Origin: Salinimonas chungwhensis DSM 16280
GTDB taxonomy: Bacteria > Pseudomonadota > Gammaproteobacteria > Enterobacterales > Alteromonadaceae
Reading direction: 5' to 3'
Length of the DNA: 53,393 nucleotides
NCBI RefSeq assembly: GCF_000378185.1
Contig: NZ_KB899394.1
Span: forward strand, 1-53,393
In this document: in pieces, positions 28,069 through 38,149 of the stretch
How the letters are laid out: the number at the start of each line of letters is the position of its first letter
Numbering within the stretch: the stretch's first letter is position 1
The notes under the pieces: model-generated
Databases searched by the model: none
What the model was told of the DNA's origin: nothing
The model's input: only the letters and a program-made list of their open reading frames with translations
Program-made: the position numbers and the translations under genes

Positions 28069-29220
28069 ATGAACTGGTTAAAAGTAGCAGCACCTATCGG
28101 GGTGCTTCTTATCGGTATAGCTGCAACCTACGCGGTAGTAGCCACCGCCCCGGATGAAAAAACGACCGAACAAATAGATACGCGTCCGCTGGTGACTATC
28201 GAAAAGCTCGAACCGCAGGATTACACCGTCACCCTCACATCTTACGGCGAAGTCACGCCACTGGAATCTACCCAACTGTCCGCGCAAGTGACTGGTGAAG
28301 TGATCAGCTGGAGCGATGGGTTTGTGCACGGGGGCATAGTGCGCCGCGGCGATATCCTTTTCACCATCGAAAAAGATGCCTACGAAGCCGCATTACTGGA
28401 AGCAGAAGCCAATCTCAGCGCCGCGCAGGCGCAATTAATTCAGGAGCAGGCCCAGGCCAGAGTTGCTGAGCAAGAAGCGACGTTGATGCCGGACACCCAG
28501 GTGAGCGAATTGTATTTGCGTAAGCCCCAGCTGCTAAGTGCCAATGCAGCGGTTAAGTCAGCCCAGGCAAGACTGAAAATCGCAAAGCGAGACCTTGAAA
28601 ACTGTGAAATAACCGCCACCTACGACGCCCTTGTTGTTTCCCGTGAACTGGGCGTTGGCGAGTATGTCACGGCCGGCACCCCCGCTGCCACATTACACAA
28701 TATTGAAGTCGCCGAGGTTACCTTTCCCATTGCTGGGTTTGATCGTCACCTGTTGCCACAAAATCTTACTCAGTTACCGGTAAATGTTCATGTGGACGGT
28801 ACAAATGATGAACCGGTGAAAGGCTATATTCACCGCGATTCGGGTATGGTCGACGCCGCTACCCGCCAGTCCAGCCTGGTGCTTCGCATAGATGATCCCT
28901 ACGGCATAAATGGCAGTGAGCACAATATAAAGTTTGGTACGTACGTTAATATTTCGTTTGCGGGTAAAACCCTGAATAACGTATATCGGGTACCCCAGGA
29001 GCTGGTGACGAACAATAGCATCTGGCTTATGAGCGATGATAATAAACTCATACCAGAAAATGTTGAGGTGGTTCATGAAAGCGGCAGACATTTTATCATT
29101 CGAGCGGATCTGACAGGTGAGAATATTGTTTTAACCTTACCTGAGTATCCTCAGCCAGGCATGGCGGTACGCCTGGCCGGTGCGGGCAACAGTGACAATC
29201 TTGTTGCACAAAAACAATAA
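28069..29220 (+). CDS. RND efflux periplasmic adaptor
   Basis: A 383-aa membrane-fusion protein with one N-terminal anchor (residues ~7-24). It has the lipoyl half LSAQVTGEVISWSDGFVHGG near residue 65, an alpha-helical hairpin (~105-170), the second lipoyl half CEITATYDALVVSRELGVGEYV, and beta-barrel and membrane-proximal domains. It links the inner-membrane RND pump coded next to it with an outer-membrane TolC-type channel. No channel gene is present. The substrate is unknown. Confidence 0.92.
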   Translation: MNWLKVAAPIGVLLIGIAATYAVVATAPDEKTTEQIDTRPLVTIEKLEPQDYTVTLTSYGEVTPLESTQLSAQVTGEVISWSDGFVHGGIVRRGDILFTIEKDAYEAALLEAEANLSAAQAQLIQEQAQARVAEQEATLMPDTQVSELYLRKPQLLSANAAVKSAQARLKIAKRDLENCEITATYDALVVSRELGVGEYVTAGTPAATLHNIEVAEVTFPIAGFDRHLLPQNLTQLPVNVHVDGTNDEPVKGYIHRDSGMVDAATRQSSLVLRIDDPYGINGSEHNIKFGTYVNISFAGKTLNNVYRVPQELVTNNSIWLMSDDNKLIPENVEVVHESGRHFIIRADLTGENIVLTLPEYPQPGMAVRLAGAGNSDNLVAQKQ

Positions 29221-29231
29221 GGTCGACACTC

Positions 29232-32200
29232 ATGACAATGCATATTGATACGCATCGCGGGCTTATCGCCTGGTTCGCCCGAAACTCGGTAGCCGCCAAT
29301 TTATTGATGATTTTTATCCTGTTGATGGGCATCGTCAGTTTTTCAAGCATTCAACGTCAGATGTTTCCCAATATTGAACTTAACTACATCAATATTTCTG
29401 CTCAGTATCCCGGCGCTTCGCCACAGGAAATAGAAGAAAGTATCCTGATAAAAATCGAAGAAGCCGTGAAGGATGTCACTGAAATTGAGCAGGTCGTTTC
29501 CCGTGCCTTTCGTAATTCAGGAAGGGTCACACTTGAGATTGACAAAAAAGCCGAGCTTACTGACGTCCTTGATAAGGTCAAACTCAGAGTTGATGGTATA
29601 GCAACCTTCCCTGCTGATATGGAACCGGTAAATATCTCTCAGCAGGAGTTTGAACAAACCGTTATCGAAATGCCGTTAGTGGGCGACGTACCGCTTAGTG
29701 AACTCAAGCCTTTGGCGAAAGAAATCGAAGATGAATTGCTACAGCTCGGATCAATTTCACTGGTTGATGTGGGCGATCCTCCTGATGAAATAGCCATTGA
29801 AATTCAACCCGACATGCTGCGCAAGTATAACCTTAGCATTGATGATGTTTCCCGTGCCATTCGCGGATATTCAGCGAATATATCGGCCGGCCAGTTACGC
29901 ACAGAAGCGGGTCTGATTTCGGTCAGGGTTGAAAATCAATACTACCGTGGCAGTGATTTCGGCCAAATCCCGGTCAAAATTGGGGCCAATGGCTCCCGTG
30001 TATTGTTGTCAGATATTGCCATCATTAACGACGGCTTTACCGAAGGAGAGTGGTACTTCAGCTATTCCGGTAAAAACTCTATCTACATGGCAGTCAAAGC
30101 AACCCGTACCCAGGATATGGTGCCGGTAGCTGAAACTGTGAAAAACTATATTGAAAGTAAAAACAAAACCCTGCCGGATGGTATTGAGCTGAAAGTGTTG
30201 GTGGATATGACCTATTACCTCAATGCCAGACTGGAAATGATGTTGATGAATCTGGCTGAAGGTGCGCTTCTCGTCGCGCTGTTACTGACACTCTTTTTAC
30301 GTTTCAGACTGGCATTCTGGGTAATGCTGGGGCTACCAATCTGCTTTCTGGGTGCATTTATGCTCATGCCGCTGTTTGGTGTGACGGTCAATATCCTTTC
30401 TTTATTTGCCTTTATCATGGTTCTGGGCATCGTAGTGGACGATGCTATCGTCATTGGCGAGAGTGCCTATACGGAAGTAGAAAGTAAAGGGGACGGTGTG
30501 GATAACGTTATCCGCGGCGCGCGCCGGGTCGCCACGCCAGCCACCTTTGGGGTGCTGACGACCATCGCTGTATTCGCCCCTTTTACCATGAGTAGTGGCC
30601 CCGAGGGCGCTTTTTTCTACAATATTGCGGTGGTGGTAATATTGTGTCTGGTGTTTAGTCTGATTGAATCCAAGCTTATCCTGCCAGCCCACATCGCCCA
30701 TACTAAATTTCCTCCGGTCAAAAAAGACTCCTGGCGGGCCAGGTTTAACCAGCGTTTTAATAATTTTGTTCATGGTCCTTACAAACGACTGGTAGAGCGG
30801 GCAACCCACTGGCGGTATGGCGTGCTGGCATTGTTTACGGTAGTTCTGATGATCAGCGTGGGACTCATTGTGGCTAATTATGTTCGCAGTGTGCCAAATC
30901 CTAAAGTGCCCCACGATTACCCGCAGGTCAGAATTGAGATGAACGAAACAGCCTCTGATACAGCGGTTATCGATGCATTAAAAATCATTGAGAAAACAAT
31001 CTGGTCAGTTGATGCTCAGGTAAAACAGGAAACCGGCCAAAATATGGTGCGTGACATTCTGGCATTTAATCAGGAGCGTACCAGCGGCCGTGTGGTGGCA
31101 CCTTTAGTGGAAGAAGATGCCCGCCCATTTAATACCTTTGAGCTGGCTCGACGATGGCGCGAAGCGATGCCTGAAATTCCGGGGATGAAATCCTTCTCTA
31201 TTCAGGATGATGTCAATGGTGGCGGCGGTGACGGCGAATTCGGATTTTTGTTGTATGGGGCAGATATTGACGCACTGAATGCAGCAGGAAGAGCTTTCAT
31301 CGGTATGTTGCAGCAACAAAAAGGGTTATACGATGTCAGCTCCACTATCGACCCGGCCAGTAAAGAGGTACAAATGACATTGCGTCCTGTGGCCTATGAT
31401 TTGGGCATTACGCTGTCGGATATTGCCCGTCAGGTGGGGGCTGGCTTCTACGGCGGTGAGGCCCAGCGGGTTATCCGTGGCGGTGAAGAGGTACGCGTGA
31501 TGGTCCGATACCCGAAATTAACCCGTGAACAGTTTTCTGAGCTTAAATATTCGGTTATTCAAACGCCGGCAGGCCAGGACGTGATGCTCGGTGACGTGGT
31601 TAATCTTGAAGAAGCACCCGGTATCAGTTACATCCGCCGAGAGGAAGGGTATCGCAGTGTTTATGTCTGGGGTGCCATCGATGAAGAGGTGGTAGAACCT
31701 GATGCTGTAGTTGAAGAAGTCAAAGAGACCCTTTTACCCAGGCTTAAGGAAGACTATCCATCGGTGCTGACACAGCTTGGCGGAGACATTGAGGAACAAC
31801 AGGCGCAGCGCAATGAACAACAGATGTTCTTTATTGCAGCCATGATCATGGTTTATGTGCTGCTCGCAGTGCCACTGAAAAGCTATGGACAGCCACTGAT
31901 AATAATGTCAGTGATTCCCTTTAGTATGACCGGTGCGATTTGGGGGCACTTTTTACTCGATTTAGATCTGTCAATGATGTCCTTTTTTGGCATCATCGCT
32001 GCGGCAGGGGTGGTGATCAATGATTCACTGGTAATGACCGATTTTATCAATCAATCCCGCAAAGAGGGGTTCAGTATTGCAGAGTCAGTGATCAGAGCCA
32101 GTACCGCCCGTTTCAGAGCGATTACCTTAACTTCAATCACTACATTTGCCGGCGTACTGCCCATTCTGTTTGAGACCAGTCTGCAGGCAGCGTTCGTCAT

Positions 32201-32375
32201 TCCTATGGCAGCTGCGCTGGGCTTTGCTGTGATGTATGCCACGCTGGTCACGCTGATCCTGGTCCCTTGTCTCTATATGATACTTGAAGATCTCAACCGA
32301 CAACTGGCCAAAATCTTTCGACGTAACCGTCAGCGAGAGGTTAGACAGGATCCACAACCTGCACCCCATAATTAG
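29232..32375 (+). CDS. RND family efflux permease (HAE1/AcrB type)
   Basis: A 1047-aa inner-membrane pump with the usual two repeats: helix 1 (residues ~15-35), a large periplasmic loop, helices 2-6, then the mirrored second half. AFIMVLGIVVDDAIVIGE holds the Asp pair of the proton relay, and IIAAAGVVINDSLVMTDFI is the matching helix of the second half. Only 11 bases separate it from the adaptor gene, so they are one operon. A terminator follows. It resembles divergent RND pumps of marine bacteria; drug, bile-salt or lipid export cannot be told apart. Confidence 0.94.
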   Translation: MTMHIDTHRGLIAWFARNSVAANLLMIFILLMGIVSFSSIQRQMFPNIELNYINISAQYPGASPQEIEESILIKIEEAVKDVTEIEQVVSRAFRNSGRVTLEIDKKAELTDVLDKVKLRVDGIATFPADMEPVNISQQEFEQTVIEMPLVGDVPLSELKPLAKEIEDELLQLGSISLVDVGDPPDEIAIEIQPDMLRKYNLSIDDVSRAIRGYSANISAGQLRTEAGLISVRVENQYYRGSDFGQIPVKIGANGSRVLLSDIAIINDGFTEGEWYFSYSGKNSIYMAVKATRTQDMVPVAETVKNYIESKNKTLPDGIELKVLVDMTYYLNARLEMMLMNLAEGALLVALLLTLFLRFRLAFWVMLGLPICFLGAFMLMPLFGVTVNILSLFAFIMVLGIVVDDAIVIGESAYTEVESKGDGVDNVIRGARRVATPATFGVLTTIAVFAPFTMSSGPEGAFFYNIAVVVILCLVFSLIESKLILPAHIAHTKFPPVKKDSWRARFNQRFNNFVHGPYKRLVERATHWRYGVLALFTVVLMISVGLIVANYVRSVPNPKVPHDYPQVRIEMNETASDTAVIDALKIIEKTIWSVDAQVKQETGQNMVRDILAFNQERTSGRVVAPLVEEDARPFNTFELARRWREAMPEIPGMKSFSIQDDVNGGGGDGEFGFLLYGADIDALNAAGRAFIGMLQQQKGLYDVSSTIDPASKEVQMTLRPVAYDLGITLSDIARQVGAGFYGGEAQRVIRGGEEVRVMVRYPKLTREQFSELKYSVIQTPAGQDVMLGDVVNLEEAPGISYIRREEGYRSVYVWGAIDEEVVEPDAVVEEVKETLLPRLKEDYPSVLTQLGGDIEEQQAQRNEQQMFFIAAMIMVYVLLAVPLKSYGQPLIIMSVIPFSMTGAIWGHFLLDLDLSMMSFFGIIAAAGVVINDSLVMTDFINQSRKEGFSIAESVIRASTARFRAITLTSITTFAGVLPILFETSLQAAFVIPMAAALGFAVMYATLVTLILVPCLYMILEDLNRQLAKIFRRNRQREVRQDPQPAPHN

Positions 32376-32385
32376 CGATAAGCCT

Positions 32386-32410
32386 AACCCCGCCGCTGGC
32401 GGGGTTTTTT
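32386..32410 (+). terminator. Terminator after the RND operon
   Basis: A perfect stem AACCCCGCC with GGCGGGGTT around a GCT loop, then a T run; it begins 10 bases past the pump stop codon. Confidence 0.93.
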
Positions 32411-32499
32411 ATGCAGCCAGTCTAAAAGTACCTGCTTTATCTGGCTCTAAAATGCTAGTCTTTAACACACGTTAAGCACATGTATAAGATAAAAAAACC

Positions 32500-32982
32500 A
32501 TGAGAAATTACACTATTCGCCAGGCGCGAGAAGCTGATGCCGCACTGATTCTTGATTTTATTATTGAACTGGCTAAATACGAAAAAGCAGAAAATGAAGT
32601 CGAGGCCACTGAACAAGATATCGTTAATACTCTGTTTGGCGCTCAGGCGACATCCCATTGCCTGATATGTGAAAATAATGACAAACCGGTTGGCTTTGCT
32701 GTGTATTTTTACAATTATTCAACGTGGCAGGGACAAAACGGGCTTTATCTGGAAGATCTCTTTGTCAGTCCTGATGAAAGGGGCAAAGGTGCAGGCACGG
32801 CATTATTAAAGTATCTGGCGAATCTTGCCCTTGAGAAAAGTTGTGGGCGCTTCGAGTGGAGCGTACTGGACTGGAACAAGCCAGCCATCGATTTTTACGA
32901 TTCCATCGGCGCACAACCGAAAAATGAATGGCTGGGATACCGGTTAAGCGGTGATGCACTTACAGCCTTTGCTAACAGTTAA
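32500..32982 (+). CDS. GNAT acetyltransferase, diamine/thialysine type
   Basis: A 160-aa acetyltransferase with LYLEDLFVSPDERGKGAGTALL, which gives the beta-strand and acetyl-CoA pyrophosphate loop (RGKGAG), and FEWSVLDWNKPAIDFYDSIGA, the hallmark of the spermidine/spermine and thialysine N-acetyltransferase group (SAT2-like). It is likely cytoplasmic and acts on a small amine, though the exact substrate is not predictable. It stands alone between terminator and promoter regions. Confidence 0.9.
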   Translation: MRNYTIRQAREADAALILDFIIELAKYEKAENEVEATEQDIVNTLFGAQATSHCLICENNDKPVGFAVYFYNYSTWQGQNGLYLEDLFVSPDERGKGAGTALLKYLANLALEKSCGRFEWSVLDWNKPAIDFYDSIGAQPKNEWLGYRLSGDALTAFANS

Positions 32983-33159
32983 TTTTCTAATAGCTGGTGT
33001 GATAATTTTATCAGATACAGACGTTCACATCTCTAGCTTCCCTGGCACAGGGCAAAAACACCAATGCGTAAGACAAGACAGATTTTGTTTGCTGATTTGC
33101 GTGCTAAGGTGGTGATCTAAAAAACAGCTGACGAATGAATCAGTATAACGGAGTAATAA

Positions 33160-35292
33160 ATGCAAAAAACACTATTAGCTGCGGCTATCACAGCGGCTAT
33201 GACGCTTTCAGCATGCACAAGCAGTCAACATTCAGATAACTCTCAGACAATGCGCGAAAACCAACAAGCCAAATCTGAAAATGTTCTTATGCGAAAAAGT
33301 ACGCTGCCCTACCAGACACCGGAATTTGATAAGATCAGCATCAAGGATTACGAGCCAGCATTTGAAAAGGGAATGGCCGAACAAAGCGCCGAAGTAGAAG
33401 CGATTGCCAACAGCGCTCAACCTGCCACCTTTGAAAATACGATTCTGGCACTGGAAAATAGCGGAGAGCTTATTAAGCGTACCTCTAATCTGTTCTTTAA
33501 CTTGTCCAGTATTGCTTCCAGTGATGAGGTACGGCGCATCGAGTCTGAGATGTCCCCTCGCCTCACGGCGCATCAGGACAATATCTTTTTAAATAAGGCC
33601 CTATTTGAACGTGTTAAAAATGTGCATGAAAACAAGGCTCAGCTAAGCGATATTGATCAGCGACTGACTGAATTTTACTATAATCAGTTTGTACGCGCCG
33701 GTGCCAATTTGTCCAAAGCAGACAAAGCCACAATGCGTAGTCTTAATGAGCAAATTTCTAAGCTACAAACGCGTTTTTCACAAAATATTCTGGCTTCGTT
33801 TAAAAACGATACCATTTTGATCACCGATGAATCAAAGCTCGCCGGCCTGTCGGAAAAGGAAAAAAACAACCTTAAATCCGCTGCCGAAGGTGCCGACAAA
33901 GAGGGTTATCTGATTTCGCTGGTTAACACTACCCGTCAGCCTATTCTGTCCAGCCTGGAAAATCGCGAGCTGCGTAAGCATATCTGGCAAAAATCTGCCA
34001 ACCGGGCAATGGATGTTAACGCACCGATTATTCTTAAACTGACCAAGCTGCGTGCGCAAAAAGCAAAATTGCTGGGCTTTGCTAACTGGGCTTCGTATCA
34101 GACTGACGACCAGATGGCCAAGACACCAGAAAATGTGTTCGGTATCTTAGACGACCTTGCGCCAAAAGCTGTTGAACGTGCTCAACGCGAAGCTGCGGAT
34201 ATTGAGCAGATTATGCATGACGAAGGCGTCCGGGGATCAGTACAACCCTGGGACTGGGCGTATTACGCTGAAAAAGTTCGCAAAGCAAAATATGATCTTG
34301 ATGATAGCCAGGTGAAACCGTACTTTGAGCTTAACAGCGTGCTGGAAGATGGCCTGTTTTTCGCAATGAATAAGCTTTATGGCATCCGGTTTGAAGAGCG
34401 TAAGGATCTCCCCACTTACGTTGACGATGCCAGAGTATTCGAAGTATTCAACGATGACGATTCCAGTATCGGCCTGTTCTTTTTCGATCCCTACGCCCGG
34501 GAAGGCAAAGCCGGTGGCGCGTGGATGAGCGAATTTGTTACCCAAAGCTTTCAGAATAACCTTAAGCCAGTGGTATTTAATGAGCTGAACATTGTAAAGC
34601 CCGCCGAGGGTGAACCCACGTTGTTATCCTTTGACGAGGTGAGCACCCTGTTTCATGAATTCGGCCATGCAGCACATGGCTTATTCTCGCAGGTAAAATA
34701 CCCTAGTCTGGCAGGCACTTCCACGGCCCGGGACTTTGTTGAGTTTCCTTCACAGTTTCATGAAGATTGGGCCATCGATCCTACAGTGCTTGAGAATTAC
34801 GCCAATCACTATGAGACCGGCGAGCCGATTCCTAAAGCACTGCTTGAGAAGATGCTAAAAGCGGTGAAATTTAATCAGGGCTTCAATACTACCGAGTATC
34901 TTGCTGCGGCGCTGTTAGACATGGAATGGCACATGCTTGATGCGGATGCCAATATCAATAGCGTTAAGGATTTTGAGCAAAAAGCACTGGCGAAGCATGA
35001 TATTGATTACGCGCCGGTTAAGCCCCGCTACAAATCAAACTACTTCAGTCACACCTTTGCCGGCGGCTACTCTGCCGCTTACTATGCCTATTTATGGACA
35101 GAAGTACTGGCTGCTGACGCATTTGCTTATATGGATGATAATGGCGGACTAAGCCGTGACAACGGGGCACGTTTTAGAAAAGAAATATTGTCTAAAGGAA
35201 ACAGTGAAGATCTGATGCAGAACTACATTGATTTCAGGGGCCAGAAGCCCACGGTGGATGCGTTGTTAAAACGCCGTGGTTTAGATGAGTAA
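33160..35292 (+). CDS. dcp: Peptidyl-dipeptidase Dcp-like M3 metallopeptidase, lipoprotein
   Basis: A 710-aa zinc peptidase of family M3 with the active-site motif FHEFGHAAHG (near residue 500) and the third zinc ligand expected in VEFPSQFHEDW about 25 residues later. The N-terminus MQKTLLAAAITAAMTLSAC is a lipoprotein signal with the lipobox LSAC, so the enzyme is probably membrane-anchored and faces the periplasm. Dcp-type enzymes remove C-terminal dipeptides and help recycle peptides. It is a single gene with a terminator downstream. Confidence 0.93.
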   Translation: MQKTLLAAAITAAMTLSACTSSQHSDNSQTMRENQQAKSENVLMRKSTLPYQTPEFDKISIKDYEPAFEKGMAEQSAEVEAIANSAQPATFENTILALENSGELIKRTSNLFFNLSSIASSDEVRRIESEMSPRLTAHQDNIFLNKALFERVKNVHENKAQLSDIDQRLTEFYYNQFVRAGANLSKADKATMRSLNEQISKLQTRFSQNILASFKNDTILITDESKLAGLSEKEKNNLKSAAEGADKEGYLISLVNTTRQPILSSLENRELRKHIWQKSANRAMDVNAPIILKLTKLRAQKAKLLGFANWASYQTDDQMAKTPENVFGILDDLAPKAVERAQREAADIEQIMHDEGVRGSVQPWDWAYYAEKVRKAKYDLDDSQVKPYFELNSVLEDGLFFAMNKLYGIRFEERKDLPTYVDDARVFEVFNDDDSSIGLFFFDPYAREGKAGGAWMSEFVTQSFQNNLKPVVFNELNIVKPAEGEPTLLSFDEVSTLFHEFGHAAHGLFSQVKYPSLAGTSTARDFVEFPSQFHEDWAIDPTVLENYANHYETGEPIPKALLEKMLKAVKFNQGFNTTEYLAAALLDMEWHMLDADANINSVKDFEQKALAKHDIDYAPVKPRYKSNYFSHTFAGGYSAAYYAYLWTEVLAADAFAYMDDNGGLSRDNGARFRKEILSKGNSEDLMQNYIDFRGQKPTVDALLKRRGLDE

Positions 35293-35310
35293 GTATTTAC
35301 TTAAATAGAC

Positions 35311-35337
35311 AAAAGCCCGGTCAAGCCGGGCTTTTTA
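35311..35337. terminator. Terminator after the M3 peptidase gene
   Basis: AAAAGCCCGG pairs with CCGGGCTTTT across a five-base loop, followed by T residues. With A and T flanks it can work in both directions, although the convergent gene ends almost 200 bp further right. Confidence 0.92.
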
Positions 35338-35529
35338 ATTAAGAGTGCAGCTGACACTACAATCCGCAGTATAGGTTTTCCCTTAATGGCGCTTGGTATT
35401 TTGTAGATATCCAGCTCAATTAAAAACTGTAATATTCTTCTTTTAGATGAATATAAAGCCTGCAGGCCCTGAATTTTTTATTTCATTCTCGTGCACACTG
35501 TTTACTGAATATTGCGAAGGAACAACCGT

Positions 35530-36846
35530 CTAAACTACGAGATCGTCGTCTTTTTCTTCCTCAGGACTTTCATCATGCATCGCCATTGCTATGCCGAAGG
35601 TGAGAATACCAACTCTTCCCATCAGCATAAGTAAGATAATGATCAGTTTACCAAGCACGGTTAAATCTCCGGTCAGTCCCATGCTTAAACCAACCGTGCC
35701 AAGCGCCGATATTGCCTCAAACAAAATCACATCGAACGCCGCATTTTCTGAGGCCAGTAGAAGTATCATCGCTGCTGTAAGTACTACCATATAAAATGCA
35801 AAGCTTGCGGTAGCGATTTGCAGGCGCTCCTGTGACAACTCCCGTTTATGAATACGAACTGTTTCACGCCGTTTGAGGGTACTTTTGATAAGCCCCAGTA
35901 ACGCCGCCAACGTGGTCGACTTAAGCCCACCGCCAGTGCCTGAAGGCGATGCACCGAAAATCATGAACACATACATAAGCATGATAATAGCCGCCGACAG
36001 TCCACCGATATCAATAGTGTTAAAACCCACTGTGGTACTGGCTGTCATCACTTGAAAAAAAGACGCCATGAGACGCTGCCAGGGTGGCATAGACTGAACA
36101 GATGGTTCGATAACAAAAAGTAATATGGTGCCGACTACCGCAAACCATAAAGTCACTTCCAGAATAATTTTAGTAGTGAAATGCAGATACTTTTGTTTAC
36201 CCGTCAGGCGTTGCCAGATATCAGTGGCGACTATGAAGCCAATGGCACCCATATAGGCCAACGCTGCTATGACAAAATTGAGCATCGGATTATCAACAAA
36301 GTCCATTAAGCTATTATTGTTCAGGCTGAAACCTGCTGTACAAAAAGCAGATATGCTATGAAAAATTGCACTCCAAAGCGCGCCATCGACATCATCCCCG
36401 AGAAAAATTATATATAGGGCTATCGCGCCTATCGCTTCACAGACAAGAGTAAATATCACCACCATTTTGATAAAGCGACCAATTTCAAAGTCAGCGGGTA
36501 ACGCGAAAGCGCTCTTGGTTAAACTTGTACGAAAAGACGACATTTTATGGCGAGTAGAAAGAATGACAAAAGAGCCAAATGTCATATAGCCGATACCGCC
36601 AAGTTGGATTAGAAATAAAATAACTAACTCACCAAAAAAGGTGTAACTTAGACTCGGATCAACTGTTACCAGCCCGGTAGTAGAGACCGCCGAGGTGGCA
36701 GTAAAAAAATTGTCTATATTGCTAACAGGTACACTTTGACTAAGGGGGAGGCTCAAAAAAAACCATCCCAGTACCACATAACTTGCATAGCCCAGCAAAA
36801 GAACCTTGGCAGGATTAATGGTTTCTAATACACGCAGAGACGACAC
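35530..36846 (-). CDS. Trk/Ktr-type potassium transporter subunit (KtrB-like)
   Basis: A 438-aa membrane protein of the Trk/Ktr/HKT superfamily. Four pore-loop repeats are visible, each with a selectivity-filter glycine: TSAVSTTGL, SAFCTAGFS, TASTTVGFN and SALGTVGLS. The third repeat is followed by FMIFGASPSGTGGGLKSTT, the gating loop. The C-terminus is acidic (ESPEEEKDDD). I start at a GTG (36846) with GGAG nine bases upstream; a TTG at 36861 would add five residues. KtrB normally needs a KtrA RCK-domain partner, which is not adjacent here. Confidence 0.93.
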   Translation of the reverse strand: MSSLRVLETINPAKVLLLGYASYVVLGWFFLSLPLSQSVPVSNIDNFFTATSAVSTTGLVTVDPSLSYTFFGELVILFLIQLGGIGYMTFGSFVILSTRHKMSSFRTSLTKSAFALPADFEIGRFIKMVVIFTLVCEAIGAIALYIIFLGDDVDGALWSAIFHSISAFCTAGFSLNNNSLMDFVDNPMLNFVIAALAYMGAIGFIVATDIWQRLTGKQKYLHFTTKIILEVTLWFAVVGTILLFVIEPSVQSMPPWQRLMASFFQVMTASTTVGFNTIDIGGLSAAIIMLMYVFMIFGASPSGTGGGLKSTTLAALLGLIKSTLKRRETVRIHKRELSQERLQIATASFAFYMVVLTAAMILLLASENAAFDVILFEAISALGTVGLSMGLTGDLTVLGKLIIILLMLMGRVGILTFGIAMAMHDESPEEEKDDDLVV

Positions 36847-36990
36847 TGTTGTTAACTCCAATACAAAATATCATACATGATTGCTACCCTTTCAGAATAC
36901 AGCTACTGCACGTAAACTGAACAAGAACACAGATCCGGACTTACTAATAAAAATGTTTAATTTCTTAACTATAAACTTTTGCTAAGCAGC

Positions 36991-37017
36991 AAAAAATATA
37001 GCCCCTAAACCCGGGGC
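36991..37017 (-). terminator. Minus-strand terminator of a short transcript
   Basis: Read on the minus strand, GCCCC and GGGGC form a short stem around a seven-base loop and are followed by TATATTTTTT. It lies about 75 bases past the end of the small frame at 37093-37317, and well upstream of ktrB, suggesting an independent short transcript. Confidence 0.6.
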
Positions 37018-37092
37018 ATAACTATACGGACTCACCGAGCCAAAACGCCAGAGACCCCTTACTGTCGGAGGAAACACAATAAGGGACAACGC

Positions 37093-37317
37093 TTACTCAT
37101 AAAACATCTCAAACGCATAACCTAACTGCAACGCGCCCAAAAACCAAAACGCTGAGCTAGTATCACTTTCCTGGTTTCGTTTTCGAAAAAGGCAAATGTC
37201 ATGACGTTTTGGCGTGCAGGTTGAAATAACCGGCCTGAACGGACCACCTGCTTTTACCCTGGCACTGACGCTACGCAATCTGCATGTAGCAGGAAACGAT
37301 AATAAGCAAATGTGCAT
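37093..37317 (-). CDS. Possible 74-aa protein or conserved small RNA region
   Basis: An open frame of 74 codons beginning ATG at 37317. The translation is rich in Cys, His, Arg and Ser (RPVISTCTPKRHDICLF in the middle, SSAFWFLGALQLGY near the end), has no signal peptide and no recognisable domain. I have the impression of similar short frames annotated in other Alteromonadales, but cannot verify it. A terminator sits downstream on the same strand. It may equally be a structured RNA or repeat in which the frame is incidental. Confidence 0.35.
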   Translation of the reverse strand: MHICLLSFPATCRLRSVSARVKAGGPFRPVISTCTPKRHDICLFRKRNQESDTSSAFWFLGALQLGYAFEMFYE

Positions 37318-37536
37318 GTTTTTTTAATACATGAAATTTCATTAATCGCATCATTATCAGGATAGAAAAATGTTGTCTGACCATTATTAGCTCTGCTTTT
37401 AGAGATATTAATGTCACCAAACTAGTACCTGCCTGAAAAAATGTATATCTTGGCAGCTTCATATGATGAATTATTCAACACTCGGGCGATAACGCTGCGT
37501 TGTGACTTTTGCAGAATCAACGAAAAGGAACAGAAT

Positions 37537-37962
37537 ATGAAACAGTCAGACAGACGTAAATTTTTATCGTTTGCCGGTATGGCAGCAGGAACATTGTGCG
37601 CCGTGACCGCACTTCCGGTAAGCGCACACGGCTCAACGGCCTGTACCGAGGTATCGCCAATTGTTCATATGGTTTATTTCTGGCTCAAAAATCCGAACTC
37701 TGTTTCAGATCAGCAGTCTCTGATAAAAGGATTGAACAACCTGCGTGAAATTAAACACATTCAGGCCCTGCATGTGGGTGTGCCTGCTGCAACTACGTCC
37801 AGAGATGTTATCGACAGTAGCTATCAGGTTTCGGAAATGATGATGTTTAACAGTGTTGATCAGCAGAATGCTTACCAGAACCATCCGCTTCACAAAAAAT
37901 TTGTCGAAGACTATAGCCACCTTTGGAAGAAAGTGGTGGTGTACGATTCTGTGAGCGCATAA
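37537..37962 (+). CDS. Tat-exported Dabb domain protein
   Basis: A 141-aa protein with a twin-arginine signal (DRRKFLSFAG followed by a hydrophobic stretch and a likely cleavage after PVSAHG). The mature part is a Dabb stress-responsive alpha/beta barrel: IVHMVYFWLK at the start, and NAYQNHPLHKKFVEDYSHLW near the end, which are the two conserved family blocks. Dabb proteins are small dimers with diverse roles. The ATG at 37537 has AAGGAA upstream, which rules out the longer in-frame start at 37441. Confidence 0.87.
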   Translation: MKQSDRRKFLSFAGMAAGTLCAVTALPVSAHGSTACTEVSPIVHMVYFWLKNPNSVSDQQSLIKGLNNLREIKHIQALHVGVPAATTSRDVIDSSYQVSEMMMFNSVDQQNAYQNHPLHKKFVEDYSHLWKKVVVYDSVSA

Positions 37963-38149
37963 ACAGGTAAATAGAACAACACTAGGTCAGGCAGATAACA
38001 CGAAATAGCATAAATACCGAGCTTGCGGTGGATTTTTTGGCCAGTCTGCCTATTTCCACCTCGTCTGGAATTGACCCAACACTATGCCTTTTTGTTTCTG
38101 AACTTTTTATCAGGCGTTTTGTTGTTTTCCTCAGTTTATGTCCTGCCTT

